Shown piece by piece: positions 1-20,899 of a stretch of 64,000 bases of DNA. The position numbers and the translations under genes were made by a program. Positions within the stretch are counted from its first letter, which is position 1, and every line of letters begins with the position of its first letter. Origin of the DNA: Actinostola sp. cb2023 (taxonomy: Eukaryota > Cnidaria > Anthozoa > Actiniaria > Actinostolidae); assembly GCA_033675265.1 (NCBI GenBank), contig JAUJYZ010000744.1, positions 131,501 to 195,500 of the forward strand. The letters run 5' to 3'. The notes beneath the pieces were generated by a model, which had not been told where the DNA came from, ran no database searches, and worked only from the letters and a program-made list of their open reading frames with translations.

Positions 1-930
1 TTTATTTTTATTTGGACACCCCCTCACAAATTTCTGGATCCGGCCCTGACCTGTGTCATCTATCTGCCGACATTGACGGGGTTTGGCACATGATCATTTT
101 CCGTTATTTCTGCTTGCGCGGTGATCCGTATGTGAAAATTGAACATCACGTTCCCCAGGCCAGGATATACTCTCCTGGAATAAAAGATCAAGAAACGGGA
201 TGACGTGTTACGAGAACAAACCCCGACAAGTCAGCAGAGAGATAACAGCCAAGACCCAGTATTACCGGGGGGGTTGATTTAGATACCCCTTTTTCAAAGC
301 TATCAAAACTCTGAGACTTAATTCGTTTTATTGTATATAAATATGTTGAAGCTATTAAATCTTACACGTATATACACTGTTTATTGGTAGGTCAAACTCA
401 TTTTCATGACTCCGTGCACCAACAGTCGAACTTTATTATTTTTTGCGCCGAGAGTGATCAAATCTTTCAGTACGTACTGTTTGAAAGTAGAAACAGGTAC
501 TGATTGAAAGTACAAGCAGCAAACACCCGTGCCCTGTGATATACATTTTCCTCAGTAACTTTATCCCGGAGTGTCTCATAGGTAATTCGGTAGTAGTTAC
601 TCTTTCCATTATTAGTATTATGAGCTGCGTTCTTTCACGAAACCACCAACTCCAACGCTTCATATTTGTTAAACTCGGTATGTAAACTCGGGCCCGGGAA
701 GTCCGGAAGCCGGGTTCATAATTATTCTCAGAAAGCTCTCAACCGATGGCTTTGTCAAATTAAGTATCCATCGCCTTGTAAGGTTTTAACAGCTTGTCAT
801 TCCGTGTCTGAATCCATAAATGACAAGCCGAAGAGCTACTAGAAATTCAAATTTGCTTCATTACAATTGCAATCTCTTCTCGATCGGACACCCCGCCCGA
901 GCAGTCATTTAGCCAATCAAGCGACGGCAT
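1..930. other. intergenic, no gene seen
   Basis: I see no supportable exon. The first 40 bases contain a CTGGATCCGGCCCTG-like string. A similar string, near CTAGATCCGTCCCTG, occurs at about 63017-63032, so both are probably ends of one dispersed repeat. The rest is unremarkable and AT-rich. Confidence 0.4.
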
Positions 931-944
931 ATAGTACCCGATTA

Positions 945-1950
945 CACAGAACAGCTATTCCCAAGAACTCATTTGCAGTCTTCTCTGAACCAACCCGACG
1001 AGAAGGTCATTTTATAAATTACCCACTGGTATTGTCAAGCCTGTTTACAAAGAACAATAGCTATTCACAAGAACTAATTTGCAATATTCTCTGAACCAAC
1101 CCGACGAGAAGGTAATTTTACAAATCAAACACTGGTATTGTCAAGCCTGTTTTCAAAGAACAATAGCTATTCACAAGAACTCATTTGCAGTATTCTCTGA
1201 ACCAACCCGACGAGAAGGTCATTTTACAAATTACCCACTGGTATTGTCAAGCCTGTTTTCAAAGAACAATAGTTATTCACAAGAACTCATTTGCAATATT
1301 CTCTGAACCAACCCGACAAGGTCATTTTACAAATCAAACACTGGCATTTTCATGCCTGTTCACGCATAACTCATTTGCAATAATTCCTCGAACCCCCGCC
1401 GAGAAAGTCATTTTACAAATCAAACACTGGCAATTTCATGCCTATTCCCGCAGAACTCATTTGCAATCTTTCCTCGAACTCCCGCCGAGAAAGTCATTTT
1501 ACAAATCAATCACTGTCAATTCCATGCCTGTTCACACTTAACTCCGATTTGAAATCATTCCTCGAACCTCCGCCGAGAAAATCATTTTACAAATCAAACA
1601 CTGGCAATTTCATTCCTGTTCACACAGAACTCATTTGCAATCATTCCTCGAACCTCCGCCGACAAAGTCATTTTACAAATCAATCACTGTCAATTCCATG
1701 CCTGTTCACACTTAACTCATTTGCAATCATTCCTCGAACCTCCGCCGAGAAAGTCATTTTACAAATCAAACACTGGCAATTTCATTCCTGTTCACACAGA
1801 ACTCATTTGCAATCATTCCTCGAACCTCCGCCGAGAAAGTCATTTTACAAATCAATCACTGTCAATTCCATGCCTGTTCACACAGAACTCATTTGCAATC
1901 ATTCCTCGAACCTCCGCCGAGAAAATCATTTTACAAATCAAACACTGGAA
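945..1950. repeat. two-phase minisatellite (106 bp then about 86 bp)
   Basis: Roughly four units of about 106 bp (945-1320, with CACTGGTATTGTCAAGCC) pass into about seven units of about 86 bp (1320-1950, with CGAACCTCCGCCGAGAAAG). Both unit types share AACTCATTTGCA and CATTTTACAAAT. The shorter unit looks like the longer one with an internal deletion. The right edge runs directly into the stop codon of the minus-strand gene at 1931-2297. Confidence 0.9.
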
Positions 1951-2297
1951 CTTGGTTGTTGGTGTTCGGCGGCTGTTGCTGTTCAGGCTGTTCAGCTTGC
2001 GGGTCTTGTTGAGCTGGCAATTCAGGGAATTGTACATCATAACCTTCGGCAATCATCAGATATAAATTTGTGCGGTATTCATCAAAGGACCCACGTTGCT
2101 GCTGACTTGAAATGAATCATAAAACGTAAAACTTTATACCTCAAGTTCTCTTTCTTCTACCAGAGGAGCAGGTTCTATCGGCCTTCGTACTTCGGCCATG
2201 AATTCCTGAGAATGATTCGCGTGGGTCGTATCAAGAAAAAACAAAGAAGAGTTCATCTGACCACTGTTCCGCTGGAACTGAGCAAGAAGGGAGTGTC
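1931..2297 (-). CDS. last two exons of an unidentified gene (3' partial)
   Basis: Two minus-strand exons join in frame. Exon 2140-2297 has an AG acceptor at 2298-2299, a GTATAA donor, and encodes 52 residues ending LVEERELE. Exon 1931-2101 follows a TCAG acceptor and encodes 56 residues and a TAA stop. The second exon starts QQRGSFDEYRTNLYLMIAEG and becomes Gln/Pro-rich (PAQQDPQAEQPEQQQPPN). I recognise no domain. The polar Q/P tail suggests a disordered C-terminus. The last codons (VFDL and stop) lie inside a unit of the neighbouring minisatellite. Upstream exons were not found; the Crypton fragment and the DDE transposon lie where they would be expected. The exon structure is supported only by reading frame and splice sites. 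Confidence 0.45.
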
Positions 2298-2433
2298 CTG
2301 CCTTTGATGCCGTATATATTGCCACTGTGCACGTGCACACGTGCACGTGGGTGTTAACGAGGCATTATAATACCGTATTTCATCTTTGCATCTCATTAGA
2401 GTGTTATGAATAGTAAATTGTTATGCAACTTAT

Positions 2434-2913
2434 ATGGAGAAAGTGAAACATCTAGCTAAGGATATAGATGCATTTTATTTCAAGCCAAATCCAAATACTC
2501 AGGTTTTCACTTTTTGCAGTTCACCTGTAGGTATTAATACGCTAAACAAAATTTTGCCTAACTTGTGTGAAAAAGCTGGTTTGGAACGTAAGACGTCACA
2601 TTGTTTAAGAATAACTTGCGCTTCGCGTTTGTTTCAAAATCAGGTAGAGGAGAAATTGATACGTGATAGGACAGGCCATCGATCGAATGCTTTGTTTAAG
2701 TATGAAAAATCTAGCTTACAACAACAAACGATGGTCAGCAATCTGCTTGGACCACCGGTCGCAAATCAAAACGCTACCACTACCACTAAAGCTAGTTCTC
2801 CTGAAACAGATATAAGTGCCGAGAGCGGCTTAAACGATTTAGATCTTGAATCGTTAGATTTCGAAGTCGCAGATGAATTGTTAGGTAGCATGGTTTTACC
2901 AGATACATTCTAA
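2434..2913 (+). CDS. Crypton-type tyrosine recombinase, C-terminal fragment
   Basis: A 159-residue open frame matches the C-terminal catalytic part of tyrosine recombinases of the Crypton class, a family also domesticated in ZMYM/KIAA1958-type proteins. The HxxR motif is visible as HCLRITCASRLF (about residues 55-66). It is followed by DRTGHRS (the second His/Arg region) and a Tyr in FKYEKSS as the candidate nucleophile. The N-terminal part carrying the first catalytic Arg is missing, so this is a fragment or the last exon of a longer gene. The C-terminus is acidic. The family normally cuts and joins DNA through a 3'-phosphotyrosine. Activity of this copy is unlikely without the missing part. 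Confidence 0.7.
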   Translation: MEKVKHLAKDIDAFYFKPNPNTQVFTFCSSPVGINTLNKILPNLCEKAGLERKTSHCLRITCASRLFQNQVEEKLIRDRTGHRSNALFKYEKSSLQQQTMVSNLLGPPVANQNATTTTKASSPETDISAESGLNDLDLESLDFEVADELLGSMVLPDTF

Positions 2914-3070
2914 CGTAGACAAAGTTGTATCGTCGGGCTCGGTATTCAATAATTGTACTTTTTATTTCAATAAATAAGCCACACAATTAAAATAAATGTT
3001 CTGATTATTCAAATTAATGGGTGTTATATTTTATTTCTACTATCTATGAACATGAAGCATTATATAGCAT

Positions 3071-3117
3071 CACACGTGGCATTATATATTAATATTAATA
3101 TATAATGCAACGTGTGT
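3071..3117. repeat. 47-bp palindrome inserted in the transposon left arm
   Basis: A near-perfect hairpin built on ACACGTGGCATTATATATTA and its complement interrupts the left terminal repeat. The right terminal repeat lacks it, so it is a later insertion or hairpin expansion. Confidence 0.7.
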
Positions 3118-3320
3118 CATTAGAGTTATTCCGCATAAGAACACTAAATATGCAAATGTACACTTTTAGACCGTAGGCATGCAAATTATAGTTGATAATG
3201 TAAAAAAGCATGCAGCTTTCATTAACAGCTCCATTGTGCAAGATCTCACAACTCATGAAGTTCGAAAGCGCGTATTCAAGCCGTGTTTGATTGTTTATTT
3301 GGTTTTTAGCTCCCCTCTCC

Positions 3321-3365
3321 GGGGGGGGGGGGGCGGGGGGGGGGGGGGGGGGGTGGGGGTCGGGT
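3321..3365. repeat. poly-G tract, G-quadruplex potential
   Basis: About 38 of 45 bases are G, with single C, T interruptions. It lies inside the DDE transposon, just inside the left terminal repeat. Runs like this are also prone to assembly length error. Confidence 0.85.
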
Positions 3366-3880
3366 ACTCTGACATTTTTTGGGAGGGGTGTGCCACCATG
3401 ATCCTAAAAACCTTACCCTATCCCACGGAAAATTTTCGTGCCCTATCCCAGACCTAAGCTTGAAAATCAATACCCTAAGGCAGTCTAAAATTGAAAGTTC
3501 GTGACCAATTTGAAGCTAAGAATTGTTATTTTGCCCCCTGTATAAGCTATCGCTAGAAACGTCGGCTGCTATTCACTTTCTACGCCGGGCTATATCATGT
3601 CTACTGCTATCGCGTATCGATATTTCAATTCTGTGTATCATGTAATAGACTAAACAAGACAGCACTGATATATTAGAAGAAAATATTTATTGGACACCGA
3701 TTTCTTTCGATGGCTCTAACACTCATCTAGTTTTTTTGTCAAGTTTCAGCAAAACATTGTTCATTAAATCACACGTCCCCTATTACGATATGGATTATTC
3801 TTGTCCAATTCTCTTCCGTTCTTGAGTTCACGCTTCTAACTTTAGAGAACCGCACAGATGGATCGCGAAGAATTCGGTAT

Positions 3881-4971
3881 GTGCCTCCAATGCATTATGT
3901 TTTAACCGAAGCAATTCGTGCACTAATACTGGTACCACCACCTGTAGCTATCATGGGGCCCATTGAGATATGCCTACGAATACCCATGCTGTTGAATGTC
4001 TTGCATCAGTTCATGTGCTTAATCACTTCTTTAGCTCCTCCAAGTGTAGCAGAATTAACACTTAGAGATAGACTATTTTATGATTTTCATGGTCATAACT
4101 TTAATGGGAGAGACCTGTTTACCCTTATCTGCCAACAGCGGTACCTCTTCTGGCTAAATACAGGTGCAACTCCAGAAACGTTTTTGGATATTGTTTATCG
4201 AGCGGCCCCACGATTTTTCACGATAACAAGATGTGGCAATCAAAGGCAACGAGTTAAAAGATTAAAGCTTAACATAGTCAACAGAGTTCTACTTGTTTTT
4301 ATATGGCTTCGGAAGTACCCGCACATAGACACTCTTTCTTTAATGTTCGACATCAGTCCTCAGACTGTTTCTGCTCTACTCTATCAGGGAATTAATGTCC
4401 TCTGGCACCATCTTCACTCAGAAGTGACCTGGCCAAGTATTAGAGAATGGAATGGAATGCGCAATACTTGGCCAAAGTTTCCTAACGCTGTTGTTAGCAT
4501 AGATGTAACACCACACGAAATTCAAATCCCGTCGACTGAACCACAACGTGAATTGGACACCGACATTTTCACCTCTTAAATACACAGATGATTTGCGATA
4601 ACAGAGGTCATATTCGTTTTTTAGGTGAGTACTCATGACTCTCAAAGCTTTCGTTTAATGGTGCCGCTCGGACCTGGCCGAGCACTCGACGTACCCCCGG
4701 GTGTGTTTATCTTAGCCGATATGGGCTACCCAGATACACCACCCCTGCTTACCCGTTCAGACAAGTGCAAATAAGGAGATTAGGAAACTACAGAGCAAGG
4801 AGGTTGGCTAGAAAATTTAATATTGAACACTCCCGCAAACGTGTACAAATCGAACATATATTTAAACATCTACAAATGTACAACTGGAATATGGCGCCAT
4901 CCCAGATGGCTGCTTCCCACTGTGATAGAACTATGTACATTTTTGACCGAGCGCAGAATTGCTTTGTTTGA
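3881..4971 (+). pseudogene. Harbinger/ISL2EU-like (DDE_Tnp_4) transposase, frameshifted
   Basis: The main open piece (to 4579) has a helix-turn-helix-like segment (LLVFIWLRKYPHIDTLSLMF, then DISPQTVSALLYQ). It is followed by FPNAVVSIDVTPHEIQ, which fits the first catalytic Asp of DDE_Tnp_4 transposases. After 4580 the frame breaks at least twice with stops, yet similarity continues. LADMGYPD near 4717 fits the second Asp, and RKRVQIEHIFKHLQ near 4837 fits the catalytic Glu region. A final open piece runs 4765-4971. An ATG at 3858 is followed by a stop, so the 5' end is also damaged. A working enzyme would excise and insert the element at its inverted repeats. This copy is dead. Confidence 0.75.
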
Positions 4972-5271
4972 GCAATTGTGATTTCTATCCATTTTCACAT
5001 GTGATTTCTATCAAATATTTTCCCATATAGCCTAAAAAATCGGGATTCCACTGTATATATATTATAAATCAAATAAACAATCAAACACGGCTTGAATACG
5101 CGCTTTCGAACTTCATGAGTTGTGAGATATTGCACAATGGAGCTGTTAATGAAAGCTGCACGCTTTTTTACATTATCAACTATAATTTGCATGCCTACGG
5201 TCTAAAAGTGTACATTTGCATATTTAGTGTTCTTATGCGGAATAACTCTATTATATAATGCTTCATGTTCA

Positions 5272-6317
5272 TTTACTTTCTATTGTTCTTCTATTCTACC
5301 CCACTATTCCCCTGGGCCGCATTCAAATCCCTCCCCGGGCTTTAAGTTTCAAACGCATTTTATGTAGTATAGAGTGCTTTCCTCGTGACCAGTGAGGAGC
5401 ATCGGATTGGACAAAATGGTTATGAATTATTATAATAAATAAATAATCTTGGCAGAACGAGATCTTTATATTCTGTTACGTGGATCTACCGCAGGCTAGA
5501 CTATGATCAGTTATAATAAATAAATAATCTTGGCAGAACGAGATCTTTATATTCTGTTACGTAGATCTACCGCGAACGTCGTGTGCGTTTGTATGTGGAT
5601 TGAGCGTATTAGACCTGGCAGCATTCATGGCTTTACAAAACGTTATATCCTCGACAAGATTTCAAACCATGTGCTCCATGCAAGGACATGCGTGTCACTA
5701 CATTCGGCTTGTTCGTAGCGTTGTCGGAGTCATTGAGCCGTCCAGCGGTGTTGCGCATGAGAGGAATGCAGGTTTGTAACGTACAACGACGAAGAAAAGA
5801 GCCCATTTTATAACTCGATCGGGCTACGCCCATCGAGTAAAAATAAAAACATAGACAAGCAGGAATATTATTTTCTTTAGCATATACCACACAAGTGAAT
5901 AGTACTTTCAAGGGCTCTGATTGGCTACTCACTCACTCACTCACTCAATAGGAGCAATCGTTTTCACTAAGATTCAATACAATGAATAGAATCATGTTCA
6001 CTTTAGTCATTTCTTGTTGTTATCAATCTAGACAGGTCAATCTGGTAATCAAACCCGGTAAGGCTTCAAAAGTAGCAAGAGCCGAATAACCTACGAATAA
6101 CCTGCAAGAAAACGTTGGATCTAAATGGTCAAAAGTATATATAATCGAATGAAAGACTCAGCAAGACCAGTACAACGTATTTTCTTTAAGGCCTCACTTT
6201 GGTTCAAATGTGGGATGGGTTTGGAAGTACAATACGCATGTGCGTCTGTGACGTAAGCTCTACGTCATGAAATAATGGTTAATTTGACGTGCATAGAATA
6301 CACTGCTATATACTCAC
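5272..6317. repeat. intergenic/intronic, one direct duplication
   Basis: A 64-bp segment starting TTATAATAAATAAATAATCT is present twice (about 5429 and 5511, offset about 81 bp). No convincing exon is seen. If the XDH/AO gene continues toward lower coordinates, this is part of an intron, but no further XDH/AO exon (for example one encoding MGGGFGGK) was recognised from here to position 1. Confidence 0.5.
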
Positions 6318-15256
<8,939 letters not shown>

Positions 15257-15551
15257 CTATTAACATACGCAATATGGAGGTTTAGAGATGATGATTGAAC
15301 ACTTCAAAAGGAAGAGTCGACGCGACAGTCACGGAAGTCGACAACCACGAAAATAAAATCACAAACTTCGTTATCATTATCATTATTATTATTATTTTCA
15401 AGACAAACATCATTGTCATCATTACAGATTCAAAAGTGTTGTAATTAGTTTTATTAGTATTATTATACGTCAAATTTCTGATGAATTTACCGTGTTTAAA
15501 TAAAGTCTTATTCTTATTACAGACGTCGTCATCAGTAGCTCCGGTCCACAC

Positions 15552-17615
15552 GTCATCCTCATCTTCCTCACTGATTACCAACACCACATCGTCATCATCA
15601 TCATCGTCATCATCATTACCAACACCATCATCGTCATCATCATTACCAACACCATCATCATCATCATCATTACCAACACCATCATCATCGTCATCATCAT
15701 TACCAACACCATCATCGTCATCATCATTACAAACACCATCATCGTCATCATCATTACCAACACCATCATCGTCATCATCATTACCAACACCATCATCGTC
15801 ATTACCAACACCATCATCGTCATTATCATTACCAACACCATCATCGTCATTACCAACACCATCATCGTCATCATCATTACCAACACCATCATCGTCATCA
15901 TCATTACCAACACCATCATCGTCATCAACATTACCAACACCATCATCGTCATTACCAACACCATCATCGTCATCATCATTACCAACACCATCATCATCGT
16001 CATTACCAACACCATCATCGTCATCATCATTACCAACACCATCATCGTCATCATCATTACCAACACCATCATCGTCATCGTCATCATCATTACCAACACC
16101 ATCATCGTCATCATCATCATTACCAACACCATCATCATCATCATCATTACCAACACCATCATCGTCATCATCATTACCAACCATCATCTTCCTCACTGAA
16201 TACCAACACCATCATCGTCATCATCATTACCAACACCATCATCGTCATCATCATTACCAACACCATCATCCAACACCATCATCATTACCAACACCATCAT
16301 CATCATCATTACCAACACCATCATCGTCATCATCATTACCAACACCATCATCGTCATCATCATTACCAACACCATCATCGTCATCATCATTACCAACACC
16401 ATCATCGTCATCATCATTACCAACACCATCATCATCATCATCATTAACACCACCATCATCATCGTCATCATTACCAACACCATCATCATCATCATCATCA
16501 TTACCAACACCATCATCATCATCATCATTACCAACACCATCATCATTATCGTCATCATCATTACCAACACCATCATCGTCATCATCATTACCAACACCAT
16601 CATCGTCATCATCATTATTACACCACATCCATCATCATTACCAACACCATCATCGTCATCATCATTACCAACACCATCATCGTCCATCATCATTACCAAC
16701 ACCATCATCGTCATCATCATTACCAACACCATCATCGTCATCATACCAACACCATCATCGTCATACCACACCATCATCATCATCATCATTACCAACACCA
16801 TCATCGTCATCATCATTACCAACACCATCATCATTACCAACACATCATCATCATTACCAACACCATCATCATCATTGCCAACACCATCATCGTCATCATC
16901 ATTACCAACACATCATCATCATCATTACCAACACCATACCAACACCATCGTCATCATCATTACCAACACCATCATCGTCATCATCATTACCAACACCATC
17001 ATCGTCATCATCATTACCAACACCATCATCATCATTACCAACACCATCATCATCATCATCATTACCAACACCATCATCATCGTCATCAATACCAACACCA
17101 TCATCGTCATCATCATTACCAACACCATCATCATCATCATCATTACCAACACCATCATCATCGTCATCATTACCAACACCATCATCTTCCTCACTGAATA
17201 CCAACACCATCATCGTCATCATCATTACCAACACCATCATCGTCATTACCAACACCATCATCGTCATCATCATTACCACCACACCATCATCATCGTCATT
17301 ACCAACACCATCATCATCATCATCATTACCAACACCATCATCGTCATCATCATTACCAACACCATCATCGTCATCATCATTACCAACACCATCATCGTCA
17401 TCATCATTACCAACATCATCATCATCATTCATCATCGTCATCATCATTACCAACACCATCGTCATCATCATTACCAACACCATCATCGTCATCATCATTA
17501 CCAACACCATCATCGTCATCATCATTACCAACACCATCATCATCATCATCATACCAACACCATCATCGTCATCATCATTACCAACACCATCATCGTCATC
17601 ATCATTACCAACATC
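15552..17615. repeat. 27-bp CATCATCGTCATCATCATTA minisatellite
   Basis: About 75 units of roughly 24-27 bp, seen as LPTPSSSSS if translated on the plus strand. They lie upstream of the most 5' recognised XDH/AO exon. Very long open frames on both strands cross it because the unit lacks stops; none is supported as a gene. Confidence 0.95.
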
Positions 17616-18164
17616 GAGACTCTGAGACGGCTTTTTGCGTAAAAACGAGACTTCGAGATTTGACCGAAAGTTTGCAAGACTCTGACTTTTTGCGGGGACC
17701 GTTCGACGCCTATAACAAGGAGGAACTGAATCTATAAATTAAGGATTAATATATAACTGATAAATAATGAGAGTCAAGGACTTTTAACAGCTGATTTATC
17801 ATTCGCAGAGCAGTTAACACTTTTACTGCTAGTTTAAACGGGAGAAATCGGACAGCAAAATCAGACAATGGAATTCCCCTTTACTGAATTAAGTGGAGAA
17901 CTGGGTTCGAATCGTGACCGCAAAGCATCATGGCTTGTTTGGATGGACAGGTCCGCCATATTGAAAGTACTCGGATCATTTCAACTGCTGTTTTTTAGTA
18001 AAGGTGAATATAAGTCTCTACAGAGGTTTGTCAACTCATTAATAATTCACGAGGACAGAACCAAGGAAATCACTACCGTGAAGTAGGTTTGTATGGTCTT
18101 AATTAGCATACAATTTGGTCAACTTTAACTTTGAATTTCTCCCAGAATTATTAATGGTTTGAGA
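17616..18164. other. no gene seen
   Basis: Unique sequence between the CAT minisatellite and a MITE. The 72-residue plus-strand frame at 17868-18086 has no recognisable motif. No 2Fe-2S exon of XDH/AO (GCGEGGCG-like) was found here. Confidence 0.4.
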
Positions 18165-18289
18165 AGCTATATCAAACACGAGAAAGAGTGTTTCATCCGA
18201 TATACAAACACCTCGACTGCGCATCGTTTTTTCAACCAGCTCAGTGTTTTGTATTCGGCAGAACTCTTTCTCGTGTTTGATAAAAAGCT
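18165..18289. mobile_element. 125-bp foldback (MITE-like)
   Basis: ATCAAACACGAGAAAGAGT near 18171 and ACTCTTTCTCGTGTTTGAT near 18263 are exact inverted repeats around a short centre. Confidence 0.7.
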
Positions 18290-18306
18290 ATTTGTAAAAA
18301 GGTTGG

Positions 18307-18544
18307 TGAAGGTTTTGTTGCATCTTGCATACCAAGCCCGAAATGCACTATGGGCGATGTGACTGGAGTCAGCGAAAGGTCACTTGAACAATATCGACTC
18401 TGGGAATTTTCCCAAACTTTGTCTTCGCAATATGGAGCCAGCATATTTTCTTCTGTATGCGCATGCTGACATTATTTATATATGATCCACAATACATTTC
18501 GGGCTTGGTATGCAAGATGGGCAACATATCCAACAAAACCTTCA
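18307..18544. mobile_element. 240-bp foldback (MITE-like)
   Basis: The left arm runs from TGAAGGTTTTGTTG through CTTGCATACCAAGCCCGAAA. The right arm is its reverse complement, ending at 18544. Each arm is about 40 bp. No coding potential. Confidence 0.75.
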
Positions 18545-18689
18545 GCAACCTTTTTTTTTTTTTTTCCCCCACAGTTTTATTCAATGATTTTGTAAATTTT
18601 ACAATGTATTGTTACAAACATATCAATATAGTTACAACATTGAGATAATTGAGGCAACTTTTTTTTTGAAATAGCTGTATTCGGCTTAC

Positions 18690-19089
18690 CAAACTCCCAA
18701 CAGTAGTATATAACTCTGACATTAGTAGCAGCTTGAGCTCCAAGATCAGAAACCTCACACTTGTAGTTGCGCGGTGCATTGTTAGTTGAGCCTTTGGTCG
18801 TCTTGCACTGCGAGTCAGCGGTCTTCTCTCGGTCAACTCGTATCCATTCCCCTGTGCTTTTCTGGATTTCGGTTTTCTTAACCTTAAACCATTGGCCAGG
18901 ATATTGACACTCTAAGGTGACTGGAAGTGGGCCAGTAACTGTGGTGTAAGATGAATGTATAGTTGGAATATGGTATGATGGATAACTATAGTGGCAAATG
19001 TCTGCCGAAGCCTCTAACAAGAGAAGTGTGCCAGAGATGCACCATCTCCTTGCTTGCTATTTAGCGGTACCCTCTGAAAATAAAGTTAG

Positions 19090-19128
<39 letters not shown>

Positions 19129-19645
19129 GACTGATGATGATGATGATGTTGATGATGATGTTGATGATGATTATGATGAGACTGATGTTGATGATGATGT
19201 TGATGATGATGATGATGATGATGAGACATGATGATGATGATGATGATGATGATGAGACTGATGATGATGATGATGATGATTCTGATTCAATAGTCTTTAT
19301 TATTTGTTTGTATTGTTTCTACATGAAATCGGAATATATAACTATTCTTAACTTTGTTGCTTTTTAAAGAAATAAAAACAAAATCCTCTCGAAATCAAAG
19401 TCTGTATTGGTCAAGATGGCGGAGCTTAAAATTGTTCTTCTTTCTGTGATATCCCATCATTCCTTGTGGCCGTGCTTCAGCCATTAACACTCAATTCCAA
19501 TTCAATGTATTCATGTTTTTATAAGGTAACTTTGAGGATGATATAATCATTACCGTACTTCAGTGATATCTTGGCTAAGTATGAATTGGACGTCTCGATT
19601 ACTTACCAACGCATGGCTTGTCCTTGTGAGTGTACAGACAACGAT
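18690..19645 (-). CDS. two exons of a secreted, possibly SUEL-lectin-like protein
   Basis: Minus-strand exons 19607-19645 (RCLYTHKDKPCV) and 18690-19001 (103 codons) share phase 1 junctions and AG/GT borders, with GTAAGT and GTAAGC donors. The long exon has TLECQYPGQWFKVKKTEI near its middle and ends RNYKCEV...NVRVIYYCWEF. The C-terminal (K)-x-L/V-x-V-x-Y-x-C pattern and the leading LxC-xG-x-I/V-x-V pattern resemble SUEL/Gal-lectin (rhamnose-binding) domains, but several usual cysteines are not obvious, so this is tentative. Start and end exons were not found. It lies directly upstream of the XDH/AO gene in the same orientation. The exon phases do not allow a direct join to the first recognised XDH/AO exon. 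Confidence 0.5.
19088..19285. repeat. (GAT)n microsatellite
   Basis: GATGAT runs with GAC and GTT variants, starting a few bases after an AATAAAGTTAG tail-like sequence. Confidence 0.95.
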
Positions 19646-19698
19646 CTGCAATTGTAAAATACATTCAGAAATCTCTGTGATCTGATTGGCTGTTAAAC

Positions 19699-19890
19699 AG
19701 TGTTTGCATCAGGCCATGCAAACACGGCAATGACGTTACAGTTGTATTTATTTTATAAAAGAAACATAAAACGTTTTCCCGAGTTTGCATGCATGCAGGC
19801 ACTCGGGGGATTGGGAGAAGTCTCGAGCTCTGCGTAAAACCAAGCCGCAGGAAACTCCCGAGTGTTTACATCAGGCTATGCAAACACGGA
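19699..19890. repeat. pair of TGTTTGCAT hairpins
   Basis: GTGTTTGCATCAGGCCATGC with AAACAC forms a hairpin at 19700-19726. A diverged copy (GTGTTTACATCAGGCTATGC) is at 19862-19888. Probably a small dispersed element. Confidence 0.5.
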
Positions 19891-20391
19891 AAACTGCCGA
19901 TCATTATGCCCGGCTCGTAAAACTAACAAATTACCAAAGTAACGATAGCTGACACCACAGAAAGTATAGTACGTTTAGCTTGTTTGAACCAATTCGCTAA
20001 ACATGTTCGATATATGCCAGTTTTAGAAAAAAAATTAAAAAAAAAAATTATTTCAGATTTATTCAAAAATTAAAAATTAAAAAAAGTACATCTCTGAGAG
20101 TTGTTTAAAGGAAGTAGATATGAACGTAAAACAGCGTCTTAAAATATCATTTCACCAGCGCCGAAAACTTTTCATCCATCAAATATATGTTGCATGTCCG
20201 TGTACCTGGCTCGGTTGTCATTCTAAGATCTTCTAACCGTCACAAAAATAAACTGTACAATTTATCGTTTTGTATATTTGTAAGTTGATTATAGAATACC
20301 TCAAATATAAATGGAAACTAGCGAGTACCAGTATGGGAAGGAAATCTATAACACCGTAAAAAAGAGTACTTATTAATAACTTTACTGACGT

Positions 20392-20422
20392 TTCCAGCCT
20401 TAGCCCTTCTTCGGAGTACGAG
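20392..20422 (-). other. degenerate Penelope-like element end motif
   Basis: In minus sense it reads GAAGAAGGGCTAAGGCTGG followed by AAACGTCAG. This matches the general form of hammerhead-derived motifs at Penelope-like element termini, with the CTGATGA core mutated. Confidence 0.35.
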
Positions 20423-20899
20423 AATACCTCATCTACAATTTGGTCTCATGCTGGCTGTTTTAAAATTTGGAAACGCACTATTTTAAGAAATACTTTCGAA
20501 GAACGTTCTATTTGGTGATGCGGCGTATACCGAAAGCTCATCACCGTACCGACTGATTCACTTACCAAATGCTTGTATGGTAGGTACATATAGTAGTACC
20601 AAGACCAACATCGCTCCCATAAGCCTTAAAGATTCCATCATCGATCTCTAAAAGGCCGTTCTAAACTAGTGGGACGTAAATGTGTAATTCTACAAACGGT
20701 TAGTTGCTCAGAGAGTCAGTTGGCCACTATGTACATAATCCCAAACAGCTTTTCTTAGCTTGAATTTGCAAGACAATAGAACCACGGACTGGTTGACCAA
20801 ACTATTAGTACGGACCAAACTGTCGTGAACGTGGGTCAACATTGTCTTTGTTTGATAACTATTGTGCGTAAAGTGAATACCATGTACCAAATATTTATT

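Larger units (their letters stand above)
3047..5271 (+). mobile_element. DDE DNA transposon with about 200-bp inverted repeats
   Basis: The element ends in TGAACATGAAGCATTATATA (left, 3047) and its reverse complement (right, ending 5271). The inverted repeats continue inward to about 3303 and 5072, including matching stretches near CCGCATAAGAACACTAAATA and CGTATTCAAGCCGTGTTTGA. A degraded transposase lies between them. The left arm carries a 47-bp palindromic insertion. Flanking target duplications are not clear, so the superfamily rests on the transposase. Confidence 0.8.

Noticed and set aside
3179..5192. Two similar 65-92-residue frames starting QIIVDNVKK on opposite strands
   Set aside because: They are the two inverted terminal repeats of the DDE transposon, not genes.
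15481..17642. Open frames up to 714 residues (Ser/Pro-rich) and 304 residues (Asp-rich) on both strands
   Set aside because: They are translations of a stop-free CAT minisatellite in several frames at once; no start context, splice sites or domain support.
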